From contig NZ_FNCC01000007.1 of NCBI RefSeq assembly GCF_900100955.1, forward strand, positions 62,001-126,000: a stretch of DNA of 64,000 bases. The letters are read 5' to 3'. The translations under genes were made by a program, and so were the position numbers. This document shows, in pieces, positions 20,001-27,753 of this stretch (positions are counted from its first letter, which is position 1; every line of letters starts with the position of its first letter). A model generated the notes under the pieces. It was not told the origin of the DNA. It ran no database searches and saw only the letters and a program-made list of their open reading frames with translations. The stretch comes from Lentzea fradiae (GTDB lineage Bacteria > Actinomycetota > Actinomycetes > Mycobacteriales > Pseudonocardiaceae).

Positions 20001-21939
20001 GCTGGTGCTGAGTGGGAAGCCGTTCGAGCCCACCGAGTCGACGCACGGCCGCAACGTGTGGACCTTCGAGAAGGCGCACGCCACCCTTTCGTCCGGGGAC
20101 GTGCACACCAGGGAGACACTGCTGTGGGACCTCGCCGGCCAGCCCGGCTACCGGATGGTGCACCAGTTGCACCTCAACGAGGTGGCCGTCGCGCTGGTCG
20201 TGTTCGACGCGCGCAGTGAGACCGACCCGTTCGCCGGCGTGCAGTACTGGAGCCGGGCGCTCGCGCAGGCACAGCGGCTCGACGGTGCGGAGGGTGTGCG
20301 GATGCGCACGTTCCTCGTGGCCGCGCGAGCCGACCGCGGCACGGTGGCGGTGAGCAGGGAACGCATCCAGGAGACGATGAAGACCTTAGGGTTCGACCGG
20401 TACGTCGAGACCAGCGCGAAGGAGGGCTGGGGCGTCGAAGACCTGGTCAGGGAGGTGCGCGAGGGCATCGACTGGGACGAGCTGCCGGTCGTCAGCTCCA
20501 CTGAGCTGTTCGAGGCGATCAAGGACTTCGTGGTCGAGGAGAAGCAGTACGGCCGGGTCCTGACCACTGTGGACGACCTGGCCCACAGCTTTCGCCGCAC
20601 GCAGCTCGACACGACGTCCGTCGAAGAGCTGGTGGACAGGTTCTCGGCGTGCGTCGGACGTCTGGAGAGCGTCGGCGTGGTGCGGCGGCTGTCATTCGGT
20701 GACCACGTGCTGCTGCGGCCGGAGCTGCTCGACTCCTACGCGTCGTCGCTGGTGCAGGCGGCGAAGGACGAGCCGGACGGGCTGGGGTTCGTCCGTGAGG
20801 ACGACGCGCTCGAAGGGCGGTTCCGGCTTCCCGCCGACGAACGGCTGACCAACCAGGAGCAGGAGCGGATCCTGCTCAACGCCGTCGTGCAGGAGCTGCT
20901 GCGGCGCGAGATCGCGCTGCGGGAGGTGACCGACAGGGAGGTCGACCTGATCTTCCCGTCGCAGTTCACCAGGGAGCGGCCGGACGCGCCGCGGTTGCCG
21001 GGCCAGGACGTCGTGTTCACGTTCGACGGGCCGCTGTACTCGATCTACTCGACGCTGGCCGTGCGGCTGTCGCACTCGCGGTTCTTCGAGCGGCACGAGA
21101 TGTGGCACAACTCCGCGACCTACCTGGCCGACGCGGGCGGCACGTGCGGCATCGCGATCCGCGAGGTCGAGGAGGGCCGCGGCGAGCTGGCGCTGTTCTA
21201 CGACGAGGCCGCGTCGCCGATCGTCCGGCGTCAGTTCGAAGCCTATGTCGTGGAGCACCTGGAACAGCGGGCCGGTGACGTCGAGCAGCGCCGGGTGCGG
21301 CGGTGCGGCTCGTGCGACTACGCCGTCACGGACGAGGTGGTGCAACTCCGGCTCGACCGCGGGATGACGACGGTGACGTGCCAGCTCTGCGACGGCGTCG
21401 TCCAACTCGTCGACGAGGAGCAGGCCGACGTGCGCCCCGTCGTCGAGGAGATGAACTCGCACGCCGACGCCCAGCGCGACCAAGACGTCACAGCGGTCAC
21501 GTTGAAGGGCAAGCGCGACGACGGCGCGTACGACGTGTTCCTGTGTCACAACGAGCAGGACAAGCCGCTAGTCCTGGAACTCGCGACACGGCTGGAGGCT
21601 CGTGGGCTGCTGCCGTGGCTCGACGTCCACGACATCAAGCCGGGCTCGCACTGGCAGGTCGCGATGGCCGAGGGCATCGCGGCGAGCAGGGCCGCGGCCG
21701 TGATCATCGGTCCCGGCGGCCGGGGCCGGTGGCGTGAGGCGGAGATGGAGCTGATCCAGGACCTCGCGCTGGGCACCGACAAGCCGGTCATCCCGGTGAT
21801 CCTCGACGGCACAGACGGCGAACCGGACTTCCCGGGTTTCCTGCGGATCCGGTCCGCCGTCGACATGCGCAAGCCCTACCCGGACCCGTTCGAGCAGCTG
21901 GTCTGGGGCATCACCGGCGAACAGCAGCGCTGGTCCTAG
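17059..21939 (+). CDS. NACHT-like NTPase / WD40 propeller / ROC-like GTPase / TIR multidomain protein
   Basis: A 1626-residue protein that I do not recognise as a described single family. Domains in order are as follows. An uncharacterised N-terminal region spans about 1-290. A NACHT/STAND-like NTPase follows, with Walker A GDTGSGKST at 310-318 and Walker B VVVLDGLDELE at 375-385. A beta-propeller of seven recognisable blades covers about 665-947; the clearest repeat is FSPDGSLLATLSQDNTARLW. A Ras/ROC-like GTPase has G1 GDTGVGKS at 971-978, G3 DLAGQPG at 1024-1030, ARAD instead of NKxD at 1089-1092, and SAK at 1119-1121. A COR/winged-helix-like stretch covers about 1145-1400, then a zinc ribbon with CxxC pairs at 1416/1419 and 1441/1444. 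A TIR domain (YDVFLCHNEQDK, about 1490-1620) has a likely catalytic Glu at 1562 in RWREAEME. TIR domains of this kind often consume NAD in phage defence; that role is inferred here. The stop overlaps the convergent downstream gene by four bases. Confidence 0.85.
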   Translation: MPPVAAATTLRGALLVLGTNDKDDPQWLDAVNRRLGAVLTGMNISTSMHGIFGWIMPGSPVGGRVLGARQRAVEPLPSLSTGRVRLEVVTSVHTVTVALAFFDVLRSAVADPLSLQAPAEWHQEDHSLVVHLYSDSLPPPSASRDFQAHLADVRRWAADRFERISRVLHGALRTPASEFASTVVEKYAASFLALTTAVPEFVVWVSPSDPNATSGLTHWLSSWHVRREGPLGVLGDVNRAALRQDTPDLPSIDRLYVSPAFRVTAAGPSARLVDDGWWTTEVPLRNDFELMLAGHLSSPLGISAPLLVIGDTGSGKSTVAKVLAAAPPIGDAAVVRVPLRDVAPDRAVADEVDRVLRGLTGGALTWADLADRVPVVVLDGLDELEADRDYLEAVFDFQRIEAARGRPTAVVVTSQTSFVDRSFLPDGTRVVRLEPFDEARVRAWVDRWNEATADTPRRRLPMQAMLARMPLASRPQLLFLAACHLTDPTVPEQKPGFSTTALLEQLAELHARRTGSDSKSLALAEVETFFRHREWRDLVGLLSVRRTRSGPLADYQIASFLLEELSAQPDGDDLARLLPLRSLASRPAILEMLVVLADEMHAGKRFQLARGLSAKIQQVTRPAMYRQNLQLLLSAVGPGSVKQESGRSGVEFVHRSLEVGTTAIGQLTWSADGGLVSAISGDRLTFLDVAGEIAEVVENRPKARDVAWHPTRPVAAIVEANHVVVAGFDGRFARELCRVRSGTRVSWSPDGSTLALLDRRSLRLVDAATGVSLGEHIFAEAGQEGRAYLPAPRWTKNGQHIVVVRRTFLLRTVVHLVRAEDLVRVWSSRPNGEMLDFAPSDDNLRGAFVSRSESAVRVLDIRKRLTVAVLNEHTAPILSAKFSPDGSLLATLSQDNTARLWRTRDWQCVATIERTNVERRGGLAFHPTEPLLAIKDGATFDVVRLHRDVLDSAVLAKTARRYTNAKVVLVGDTGVGKSGLGLVLSGKPFEPTESTHGRNVWTFEKAHATLSSGDVHTRETLLWDLAGQPGYRMVHQLHLNEVAVALVVFDARSETDPFAGVQYWSRALAQAQRLDGAEGVRMRTFLVAARADRGTVAVSRERIQETMKTLGFDRYVETSAKEGWGVEDLVREVREGIDWDELPVVSSTELFEAIKDFVVEEKQYGRVLTTVDDLAHSFRRTQLDTTSVEELVDRFSACVGRLESVGVVRRLSFGDHVLLRPELLDSYASSLVQAAKDEPDGLGFVREDDALEGRFRLPADERLTNQEQERILLNAVVQELLRREIALREVTDREVDLIFPSQFTRERPDAPRLPGQDVVFTFDGPLYSIYSTLAVRLSHSRFFERHEMWHNSATYLADAGGTCGIAIREVEEGRGELALFYDEAASPIVRRQFEAYVVEHLEQRAGDVEQRRVRRCGSCDYAVTDEVVQLRLDRGMTTVTCQLCDGVVQLVDEEQADVRPVVEEMNSHADAQRDQDVTAVTLKGKRDDGAYDVFLCHNEQDKPLVLELATRLEARGLLPWLDVHDIKPGSHWQVAMAEGIAASRAAAVIIGPGGRGRWREAEMELIQDLALGTDKPVIPVILDGTDGEPDFPGFLRIRSAVDMRKPYPDPFEQLVWGITGEQQRWS

Positions 21940-23120
21940 CAGGGTTTGCGGAGCACCGTCCCGGTCGTGCCCGCCACCGCCGCGAAGTACACCGACGCGC
22001 CCTTCTCGTCGATGTGCCTGCCGTTGAGCCGCACGACGCGGGGCGCGCTCCCGGTCTTGTTCGCGTTGACGATCACGGTGCCGCAGCGGAACTCGCGTTC
22101 GTAGACGTTGGTCGCCACCTGGTGGTGCTTTTCGAGCGGTGCGCCCAGGTTCCAGTCGTACTCGGCGCGCCACGGGGCGGGATCGCCGTAGCCGTCGGTC
22201 CGGCTGACGGGGGTGATCGCCGAGTGTTCGCCCGCGACCAGCAGGTAGCTCGCGTGGGCGTAGCGGAACGGCTGGTCGGCGCCGCTGTGGTGCGGCTGCA
22301 CCCAGGTGATCTTGCCCTTGGCCTCGTTCGCGCTGATCTCGGCCAGCTGGCGGCTCCAGCCCTGCGGGTACTCGGAGAGCAGGTCGCGGTCGCCGAAGGT
22401 CAGCCACCACTCGTCGAAGCCGCCGTCGAGGTGCTGGACGTAGCGGTCCCAGGCGCCCTCGTGGAGGCGGGCGCCGGAGAGGTTCGCGACGGTCTTGAGG
22501 CCCGCGTCGACGAACTTCTGCCGGGTGTTGGCGAGCATCGAGACGTAGGCCGAGCGCATCGCCTCGTCGGTCGGGTAGGCGGGCGGGCAGACGCCCTCGT
22601 GGTAGGTGTCGCAGGTGAAGAGGGCGTTGTCCATGAGCACGCCGTCGAACGCCTTGCTGGACGCGATCACGTTGTCGGCCCACGCCTGCTGGTAGCCGGG
22701 GTTGCCGACGTCCATCTGCCAGTGGCCGGAGTAGCCGGAGTACTCGAAGCGCTCACCGCGCGGACCGTTCAGGAACCACGACGGATCGGCCTCGCAGTAG
22801 CCGACGCCGGTCGGCAGGTCGGCGTCGTCGACCCCGTCGGAGCACGCGTAGCTGCGGGTCGAGGAAAGGTCTTTGTAGACGAACGTCTGGATCTTCGGGT
22901 TCGCCGCCTTGAGCTTCTTCGCGAGTTCCGTCTCCCAGGCGTTCAGGACGACGTGGGAACGGCGTTTCGCCTCCGTTTTGATCATTGCGTCGGACACCGG
23001 AGTGCTGTTCATGTGAAGCCAGAAGGACTTCACGGGTGTGTTGACACCTGCGGCCTGAACTGCGGGAACAGAGGTCACTGCCAGAACTCCCGCCATCACC
23101 GTGCAAACGATCGAGAACAC
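21936..23120 (-). CDS. Secreted putative glycoside hydrolase (GHL15-like)
   Basis: A 394-residue protein with a signal peptide (about 1-23, MFSIVCTVMAGVLAVTSVPAVQA). The body resembles the hypothetical glycosyl hydrolase 15-like (GHL15) TIM-barrel family: KSFWLHMNS, IQTFVYKDLSSTRSYAC, WQMDVGNPGYQQAWADNVI, FDGVLMDNALFTCD, FDEWWLTFGDRDL. Aspartates in GVLMDN and acidic residues in GGFDEWW are candidate catalytic residues. The start is GTG behind GGGGTG. Substrate is unknown; a wall or exopolysaccharide role is only suggested by the neighbourhood. It lies just downstream of ftsI on the same strand, after an inverted repeat, and converges on the TIR-STAND gene. Confidence 0.7.
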   Translation of the reverse strand: MFSIVCTVMAGVLAVTSVPAVQAAGVNTPVKSFWLHMNSTPVSDAMIKTEAKRRSHVVLNAWETELAKKLKAANPKIQTFVYKDLSSTRSYACSDGVDDADLPTGVGYCEADPSWFLNGPRGERFEYSGYSGHWQMDVGNPGYQQAWADNVIASSKAFDGVLMDNALFTCDTYHEGVCPPAYPTDEAMRSAYVSMLANTRQKFVDAGLKTVANLSGARLHEGAWDRYVQHLDGGFDEWWLTFGDRDLLSEYPQGWSRQLAEISANEAKGKITWVQPHHSGADQPFRYAHASYLLVAGEHSAITPVSRTDGYGDPAPWRAEYDWNLGAPLEKHHQVATNVYEREFRCGTVIVNANKTGSAPRVVRLNGRHIDEKGASVYFAAVAGTTGTVLRKPC

Positions 23121-23130
23121 TCAGCACCCC

Positions 23131-23170
23131 ATCTCGTCTCGAGCTCCGCTTTCGGAGCCGGGACGAGACG
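23131..23170 (-). repeat. Imperfect inverted repeat between ftsI and the GHL15-like gene
   Basis: TCTCGTC pairs with GACGAGA and GCTCCG with CGGAGC around a CTTT loop, with a small internal bulge. It starts 10 bases upstream of the GHL15-like GTG, so it would sit in the 5' leader, or act as a terminator for ftsI. There is no T tract. Confidence 0.5.
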
Positions 23171-23251
23171 GGGCCGTGCCTCATTACGAAGGACTTTCTG
23201 TGACGCACGACAAAACAAGCCGCCGTCACGCGTGGAAGTGGTTCAACTCAC

Positions 23252-25153
23252 TCAGAGCTGCAACTGCACGAACGGCGTCTGTTCCGCCGACATCGGCACC
23301 TTGAACCGCTGCGTCAGGAACGTCGCGATGTCGTGGAACACCGGCGACGCCGACTGGGCGTTCTCCGGGGCGTCGAGCATGACGCCGATGACGTAGCGCG
23401 GGTTGTCGGCGGGCAGGATGCCGGCGAACGTCGTCCAGTACTCCGACTGCGAGTAGCACTTGCAGGTCTGGTCGATCTGCTGCGCCGTGCCGGTCTTGCC
23501 CGCGATCTGGTAGCCGGGCACGGCGGCGGGCCTGCCGGTGCCGTTCTGGTTCGCGTCACGCGGGTCGGACTGGGTGACCGAGCGGAACATCTCGCGGACG
23601 GTCTTCGCCGTCTCCGGCGACACCACGCGCACGCCTTCCGGGCGCTGCTTCTCCGTCCGCGAGCCCTGCTCGCCGATCTCGGCGCGGACCAGCCGCGGCG
23701 GGACGCGCACCCCGTCGTTGGCGATGGCCTGGTACATGCCGGTCATCTGCAACAGCGTCATCGACAGGCCCTGGCCGATCGGGAGGTTGCCGAACGTCGA
23801 ACCGGACCACTGGTTGAGCGGCGGCACGACGCCCGCCTCCTCCGCGGGCACACCGGACTGGGTGCGCTTGCCGAGGCCGAACTTGTCCAGCATCTCGGCG
23901 AAGCGCTCCTGGCCGACCTCCTGCGCGGCCATGAGCGTGCCCACGTTGGACGACTTCGCGAACACGCCCGTGAACGTCATGGGCACGGTCCCGTGCGACC
24001 ACGCGTCCCTGATCACCCGGTCGGCGACCTTGATCGAGCCCGGCACCTGCAGCACGTCGTCCGGTTTGAACAGGCCGTACTCGACGGCCGCGGCGGCGGT
24101 GACGATCTTGTGCACCGAGCCTGGCTCGAAGTTCGAGGCCACCGCGCCGTTGCGCAGCTGGTCCTCCGACGCCGCGCCGAAGTTCGCCGGGTCGTACGTC
24201 TTGTCGTTGGCCATCGCGACGATCTCGCCCGTGCGGGCGTCCAGCACGACCGCGGAGCCGTTCTTGGCACGGGTCTTCGCCGTGTAGTCGCTCACGATCT
24301 TCTGCACGGCGTACTGCGTGTCGATGTCGATCGTCAGCTCCAGGCTCTTGCCCGGCTGCGGTTTCACGAGCTCGCGCTCGGTGTTCGGGATGACGACGCT
24401 GTCGTCGCCGGACATCGTGTCGACGACGCGGCGGCCCATGCGACCGGCCAGGAGGTTGTCCTGCGCGCTCTCCAGGCCGAGGATGCCCTGCGTGGTCGGC
24501 GGCTTCTCGTCCTGGCGCCAGTTCGCGGCGCCGATGATGTTCGCCGCCAGCTCGCCGTTGGGGTAGATCCGCTTCGAGCGGTACTCCGAGCCGATCTCCG
24601 CCGGGTACTTCTCGACGATCTTCGCGGCCTTGGCGGGCTCGGCCTCGCTCACCAGGACCTCGTAGCTGATGTCCTTCACCAGCCGCCGGTAGATCGTCTC
24701 CTCGTCGGTCTTCCAGCCGTTGACCTCGGGACCGAGGGTGCCCGAGATGAACTTCGCGACCTCACGCGCGTGGTCGTCGTAGGAGACCGGGTACTGCTCG
24801 GGGTCCTTCGCGCGGGCCTCGTCCCAGGCTTTCCTGGCGCGCTGCGGGAGGATGTAGAGCGCGCGCACCTCGATCGAGAACGCGAGCTGGTTGCCGTTGC
24901 GGTCGAGGATCGAGCCGCGCTCGGCGGGGATGTTCTGGTTGGTGATGCGCTGCTTCTCGGCCTGCTGCGCCAGCTCACCGGCCTGGATGCCCTGCACCTG
25001 CACGAGCTTGACGCCCGCGATGACCAGCGCGCCGATCAGCAGGAACCGGCCCACGGCGATGCGCACCTTGCTGTTGCCGCCCAGGCGTGCGGCGGGACGG
25101 GAACCGCGCACCGACAACGGGCGGCGCTGCCCCCTCTGCTGCGGACCCGGCAT
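23252..25153 (-). CDS. ftsI: FtsI/PBP3 septal peptidoglycan transpeptidase
   Basis: A 633-residue class B penicillin-binding protein. One transmembrane helix (about 33-52) is followed by the dimerisation domain (PAERGSILDRNGNQLA) and the transpeptidase domain with SVHK (Ser346), SSN (401-403) and KTGTAQQ (about 555). A short Cys pair (TCKCYS) follows the KTGT motif. It cross-links septal peptidoglycan with FtsW. The ATG shares one base with the ftsL stop. In this genome the next gene on the strand is not murE, so the mraZ operon effectively ends with ftsI, or possibly runs into the GHL15-like gene. Confidence 0.96.
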   Translation of the reverse strand: MPGPQQRGQRRPLSVRGSRPAARLGGNSKVRIAVGRFLLIGALVIAGVKLVQVQGIQAGELAQQAEKQRITNQNIPAERGSILDRNGNQLAFSIEVRALYILPQRARKAWDEARAKDPEQYPVSYDDHAREVAKFISGTLGPEVNGWKTDEETIYRRLVKDISYEVLVSEAEPAKAAKIVEKYPAEIGSEYRSKRIYPNGELAANIIGAANWRQDEKPPTTQGILGLESAQDNLLAGRMGRRVVDTMSGDDSVVIPNTERELVKPQPGKSLELTIDIDTQYAVQKIVSDYTAKTRAKNGSAVVLDARTGEIVAMANDKTYDPANFGAASEDQLRNGAVASNFEPGSVHKIVTAAAAVEYGLFKPDDVLQVPGSIKVADRVIRDAWSHGTVPMTFTGVFAKSSNVGTLMAAQEVGQERFAEMLDKFGLGKRTQSGVPAEEAGVVPPLNQWSGSTFGNLPIGQGLSMTLLQMTGMYQAIANDGVRVPPRLVRAEIGEQGSRTEKQRPEGVRVVSPETAKTVREMFRSVTQSDPRDANQNGTGRPAAVPGYQIAGKTGTAQQIDQTCKCYSQSEYWTTFAGILPADNPRYVIGVMLDAPENAQSASPVFHDIATFLTQRFKVPMSAEQTPFVQLQL

Positions 25154-25797
25154 CAGCCACCCGCCGGAGGGGTCTGGCCCTGCTGCTCGCCACCGGGAGG
25201 CGCCTGGCCCTGCTGCTGCTCACCCGCCGGAGGCGTCTGGCCCTGCTCACCGGCGGGCGGCGTCTGGCCCTGCTGCTCACCGGCGGGAGGGGTCTCGGGA
25301 GGCGGCGGGGACGTCGACTTCGTCGGCGCGCTCGGCTTGCCGAACTCCTCGATCGAGCCGTCGGGGTTCTGCCGCAGCCGCGCCGGGTTCGACGGCTCGA
25401 CCAGGCCCATCTCGGTGGCCCTGCGAGCGAGGTCGGTCGGCGACTCCAGCAGCGCGACCTCGCGCCGCAGCTGCTCCATCTGCAGGGTCAGCTTCTCCGC
25501 CTCCGACCGCGCCTCCTGCAGGCGGTAGGTGTCGGCGGCGGCCTGGGTCGAGAAGTACATGATCCCGGCGATGCCCGCGCCGAGCACGAGCATCACGAGG
25601 ACGACGAACGGCGCCTTCGAGACGTGCTTGGGCTGCGGCGCCGAGGCACCGCCGCGCAGGTTCTGGGCGCGCTGGGCCCGCCGGGCGTAGGCGCGCTCGG
25701 CACCGGCCGTCCGCCGCCGGACCTTGTCCTTGTCGGCGGTCTTCTTCCTGGAGGGGTCTCGGGGCGACGACCCACCGACCCGTGCGGGTGCCGTCAT
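25153..25797 (-). CDS. ftsL: FtsL-like septum formation protein with repeat tail
   Basis: A 214-residue bitopic membrane protein: basic cytoplasmic N-terminus, one transmembrane helix (about 63-84, [19 protein letters not shown]), a leucine-zipper-like coiled coil ([29 protein letters not shown]), then an extracytoplasmic tail. Residues 169-214 are repeats of [10 protein letters not shown] with small variations, absent from most FtsL proteins. FtsL forms a complex with FtsB and FtsQ and activates FtsWI. The ATG overlaps the rsmH stop as ATGA, and the stop abuts ftsI. Identification is by position, topology and coiled coil. Confidence 0.88.
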   Translation of the reverse strand: MTAPARVGGSSPRDPSRKKTADKDKVRRRTAGAERAYARRAQRAQNLRGGASAPQPKHVSKAPFVVLVMLVLGAGIAGIMYFSTQAAADTYRLQEARSEAEKLTLQMEQLRREVALLESPTDLARRATEMGLVEPSNPARLRQNPDGSIEEFGKPSAPTKSTSPPPPETPPAGEQQGQTPPAGEQGQTPPAGEQQQGQAPPGGEQQGQTPPAGG

Positions 25798-26747
25798 CTC
25801 GGGTCTCCGATCCGTTCCGCCGCGCGCAGCCGCACCGGCGCCGCGCGCGGGTTGTCCTCGATCTCCTGCTCGGACGCAAGCTCCGCGCCCTTCGTCAGCA
25901 GTTTGATCTCCGGTCCGTGTCCCGGCAGCTCGACGGGCAGCCCCGGCGGGGTCTTCGACTTCGCCAGCTCCGCGAACGCGTGCTTCACCATCCGGTCCTC
26001 GAGGGACTGGTAGGACTCGACGACGATCCGCCCGCCCACGCCGAGCACGCCCAGCGCCGCGGGAAGGGCCAGCCGCAACGACTCCAGCTCGCCGTTGACC
26101 TCGATCCGCAGCGCCTGGAACGTGCGCTTGGCCGGGTGCCCGCCGGTGCGCCGCGACGCCGCGGGCACCACGGCGTAGAGCAGCTCGACGAGCCGGCCGG
26201 AGCTGGTGAACGGCTCCTTCTCGCGCTCCCTGAGCACCGCGGAGGCGATCTTGCCCGCGAACCGCTCCTCGCCGTAGGTGGAGAGGACCCGCGCGAGGTC
26301 GCCGTGCGAGTACGTGTTGAGAACGTCCGCGGCGGTCATGCCCGTGCCCTTGGACATCCGCATGTCGAGCGGGGCGTCCTTGGAGTAGGCGAACCCGCGT
26401 TCCTCCTCGTCGAGCTGCAACGAGGACACACCGAGGTCCATCAGCACGCCGTCGACGGTCTTGAAGCCGAGGTCCCGCACCGCTTCGGCGATGTGGTCGT
26501 AGGTGACGTTGACGAGGTGGACCCGGTCGCCGTGGTGCGCGAGGCGCTTGCCCGCCATCTCGATGGCCTGCGGGTCGCGGTCGAGCCCGACCAGCGTCAG
26601 CTCGGGGTGGGCGCTCAGCAGCGCGTCCGAGTGGCCGCCCATGCCGAGCGTCGTGTCGACGACGACGGCGGGCTTTCCCGCGAGCGCGGGAGCGAAGAGC
26701 TCCAGGACGCGGCCCAGCAGCACCGGAACGTGCCGCGGCTGATCCAT
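25794..26747 (-). CDS. rsmH: 16S rRNA (cytosine1402-N4)-methyltransferase RsmH
   Basis: A 317-residue SAM-dependent methyltransferase. [13 protein letters not shown] is the family N-terminus, followed by [15 protein letters not shown] (SAM motif), [22 protein letters not shown] and [16 protein letters not shown], all diagnostic for MraW/RsmH. It methylates N4 of C1402 in 16S rRNA. The ATG before [10 protein letters not shown] was chosen because it has GAGGGA upstream; longer in-frame starts are non-coding. It is preceded by a 167-bp gap with two overlapping hairpins. Confidence 0.96.
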   Translation of the reverse strand: MDQPRHVPVLLGRVLELFAPALAGKPAVVVDTTLGMGGHSDALLSAHPELTLVGLDRDPQAIEMAGKRLAHHGDRVHLVNVTYDHIAEAVRDLGFKTVDGVLMDLGVSSLQLDEEERGFAYSKDAPLDMRMSKGTGMTAADVLNTYSHGDLARVLSTYGEERFAGKIASAVLREREKEPFTSSGRLVELLYAVVPAASRRTGGHPAKRTFQALRIEVNGELESLRLALPAALGVLGVGGRIVVESYQSLEDRMVKHAFAELAKSKTPPGLPVELPGHGPEIKLLTKGAELASEQEIEDNPRAAPVRLRAAERIGDPR

Positions 26748-26785
26748 CGTCCCTCGACTCCCCTGATGCGCGCGTCGGGTGACGT

Positions 26786-26833
26786 CAGGTCCCCGCCCGC
26801 CCGTCGGACCTGGCGCCGGGGAAGGTGCGCCAG
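26786..26833 (-). repeat. Two overlapping hairpins between mraZ and rsmH
   Basis: CAGGTCC pairs with GGACCTG (26786-26812, 13-base loop) and CTGGCGC pairs with GCGCCAG (26810-26833, 10-base loop). The arms overlap by three bases, so both cannot be complete at once. They lie in the untranslated stretch between mraZ and rsmH and could attenuate or process the mRNA. Confidence 0.5.
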
Positions 26834-26914
26834 GGCCGGTAGTCGAGCGGACCGAGGCCTCACGGCACCCGAATCGCGTGTGGAACATCCGGCCTGTTGC
26901 TCGGCTGACCGCCA

Positions 26915-27346
26915 TCAGAAGACGCCCGGTATGACCTCCTCCCGAGCCGTGGCGTAGCCGTCCTCGTGCTCTTCGAGGTAGGTCTGCCAGGCCGCCGCGT
27001 CCCAGATCTCCAACCTGGTGAACGCGCCGACGACCACGCACTCCTTGGTCAGCCCGGCGTACCGCCGCAGTTCCGGCGCGATCAGGACCCGGCCCTGACC
27101 GTCCGGACGCTGCTCGTCCGTACCTGCGAACAGATAACGCTGATAGGCGCGTACGGCGTCGTTCGTGAACGGCGCCTCGGCGACCTTCCTCGCCATCTGC
27201 TCGAACTCAGCCCGGGGGAACACGTACAGGCAGTGGTCCTGGCCCTTGGTGACCATGAGACCTCCCGCCAGTTCGTCCCGGAACTTCGCAGGCAGTGTCA
27301 GCCGGCCTTTGTCGTCCAGACGCGGGTAGTGAGTGCCGAGGAACAT
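26915..27346 (-). CDS. mraZ: Transcriptional regulator MraZ
   Basis: A 143-residue protein with two SpoVT/AbrB-like halves, each with the DxxGR signature: [16 protein letters not shown] near the N-terminus and [14 protein letters not shown] in the second half. MraZ binds direct repeats upstream of its own operon and represses it in E. coli. The ATG before [14 protein letters not shown] is behind GGAGGT. It is the first gene of the mraZ-rsmH-ftsL-ftsI unit, and its promoter carries four matching repeats. Confidence 0.95.
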   Translation of the reverse strand: MFLGTHYPRLDDKGRLTLPAKFRDELAGGLMVTKGQDHCLYVFPRAEFEQMARKVAEAPFTNDAVRAYQRYLFAGTDEQRPDGQGRVLIAPELRRYAGLTKECVVVGAFTRLEIWDAAAWQTYLEEHEDGYATAREEVIPGVF

Positions 27347-27398
27347 CGGCAACCACCTCCCTCGCCGGGCGACGGACCGGCAGCGGGGCCCCCGTCTG

Positions 27399-27434
27399 CC
27401 CCACCGGCCGCCACAGTACCCCACTTTTCACCAC
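27399..27434 (-). promoter_or_regulatory. Candidate MraZ operator: four GTGG boxes with 10-bp period
   Basis: On the minus strand four boxes TGGTG, TGGGG, TGGCG and TGGGG follow each other with exactly five bases between them. On the plus strand CCAC begins at 27401, 27411, 27421 and 27431. This matches the TGGG-N with 5-base spacer pattern reported for E. coli MraZ. The boxes overlap the likely promoter, which is consistent with repression. Confidence 0.75.
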
Positions 27435-27440
27435 AGTCAA
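27413..27440 (-). promoter_or_regulatory. Candidate mraZ promoter
   Basis: TTGACT (27435-27440) and TACTGT (27413-27418) are separated by 16 bp on the minus strand. This gives a start about 60 bases upstream of the mraZ ATG. Overlap with the operator boxes supports the assignment. Confidence 0.6.
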
Positions 27441-27753
27441 CGCTGAAACAGGTGCTTGGACACCTTCCACTGTCCTGTTTTCGCAGGTAGCGGACGTGGG
27501 GCGGCGTGGAGGGACGGTGGGGGAACCGATCGGGCACCACCTTCGCGGGTGAGGCTCCAGGCGCGATTTGCCACTCGAACGGCCTACAAAATTCGCCCGA
27601 AACCCGGGGTTGGGAGCCGAAGGTGGGGGAAGGTGGAAACTGGTGGAGCGAACCCCGATCGGGCCCGTCAGGTGTAGGGCACTTAGCCGTGGTTTGACAC
27701 ACTGCGTGAAACGCTCACACGTCCGTGTTCCGGACACGGCTGCTGGAGGTTTA
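27441..27753. promoter_or_regulatory. Divergent region upstream of mraZ and moxR
   Basis: About 310 bp without a convincing gene. A TTGACA at 27694-27699 lies 55 bp upstream of the moxR start, but its -10 is unclear. An inverted repeat CCGTGT-N5-ACACGG (27723-27739) sits just before the moxR ribosome site and could be an operator. Confidence 0.4.
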
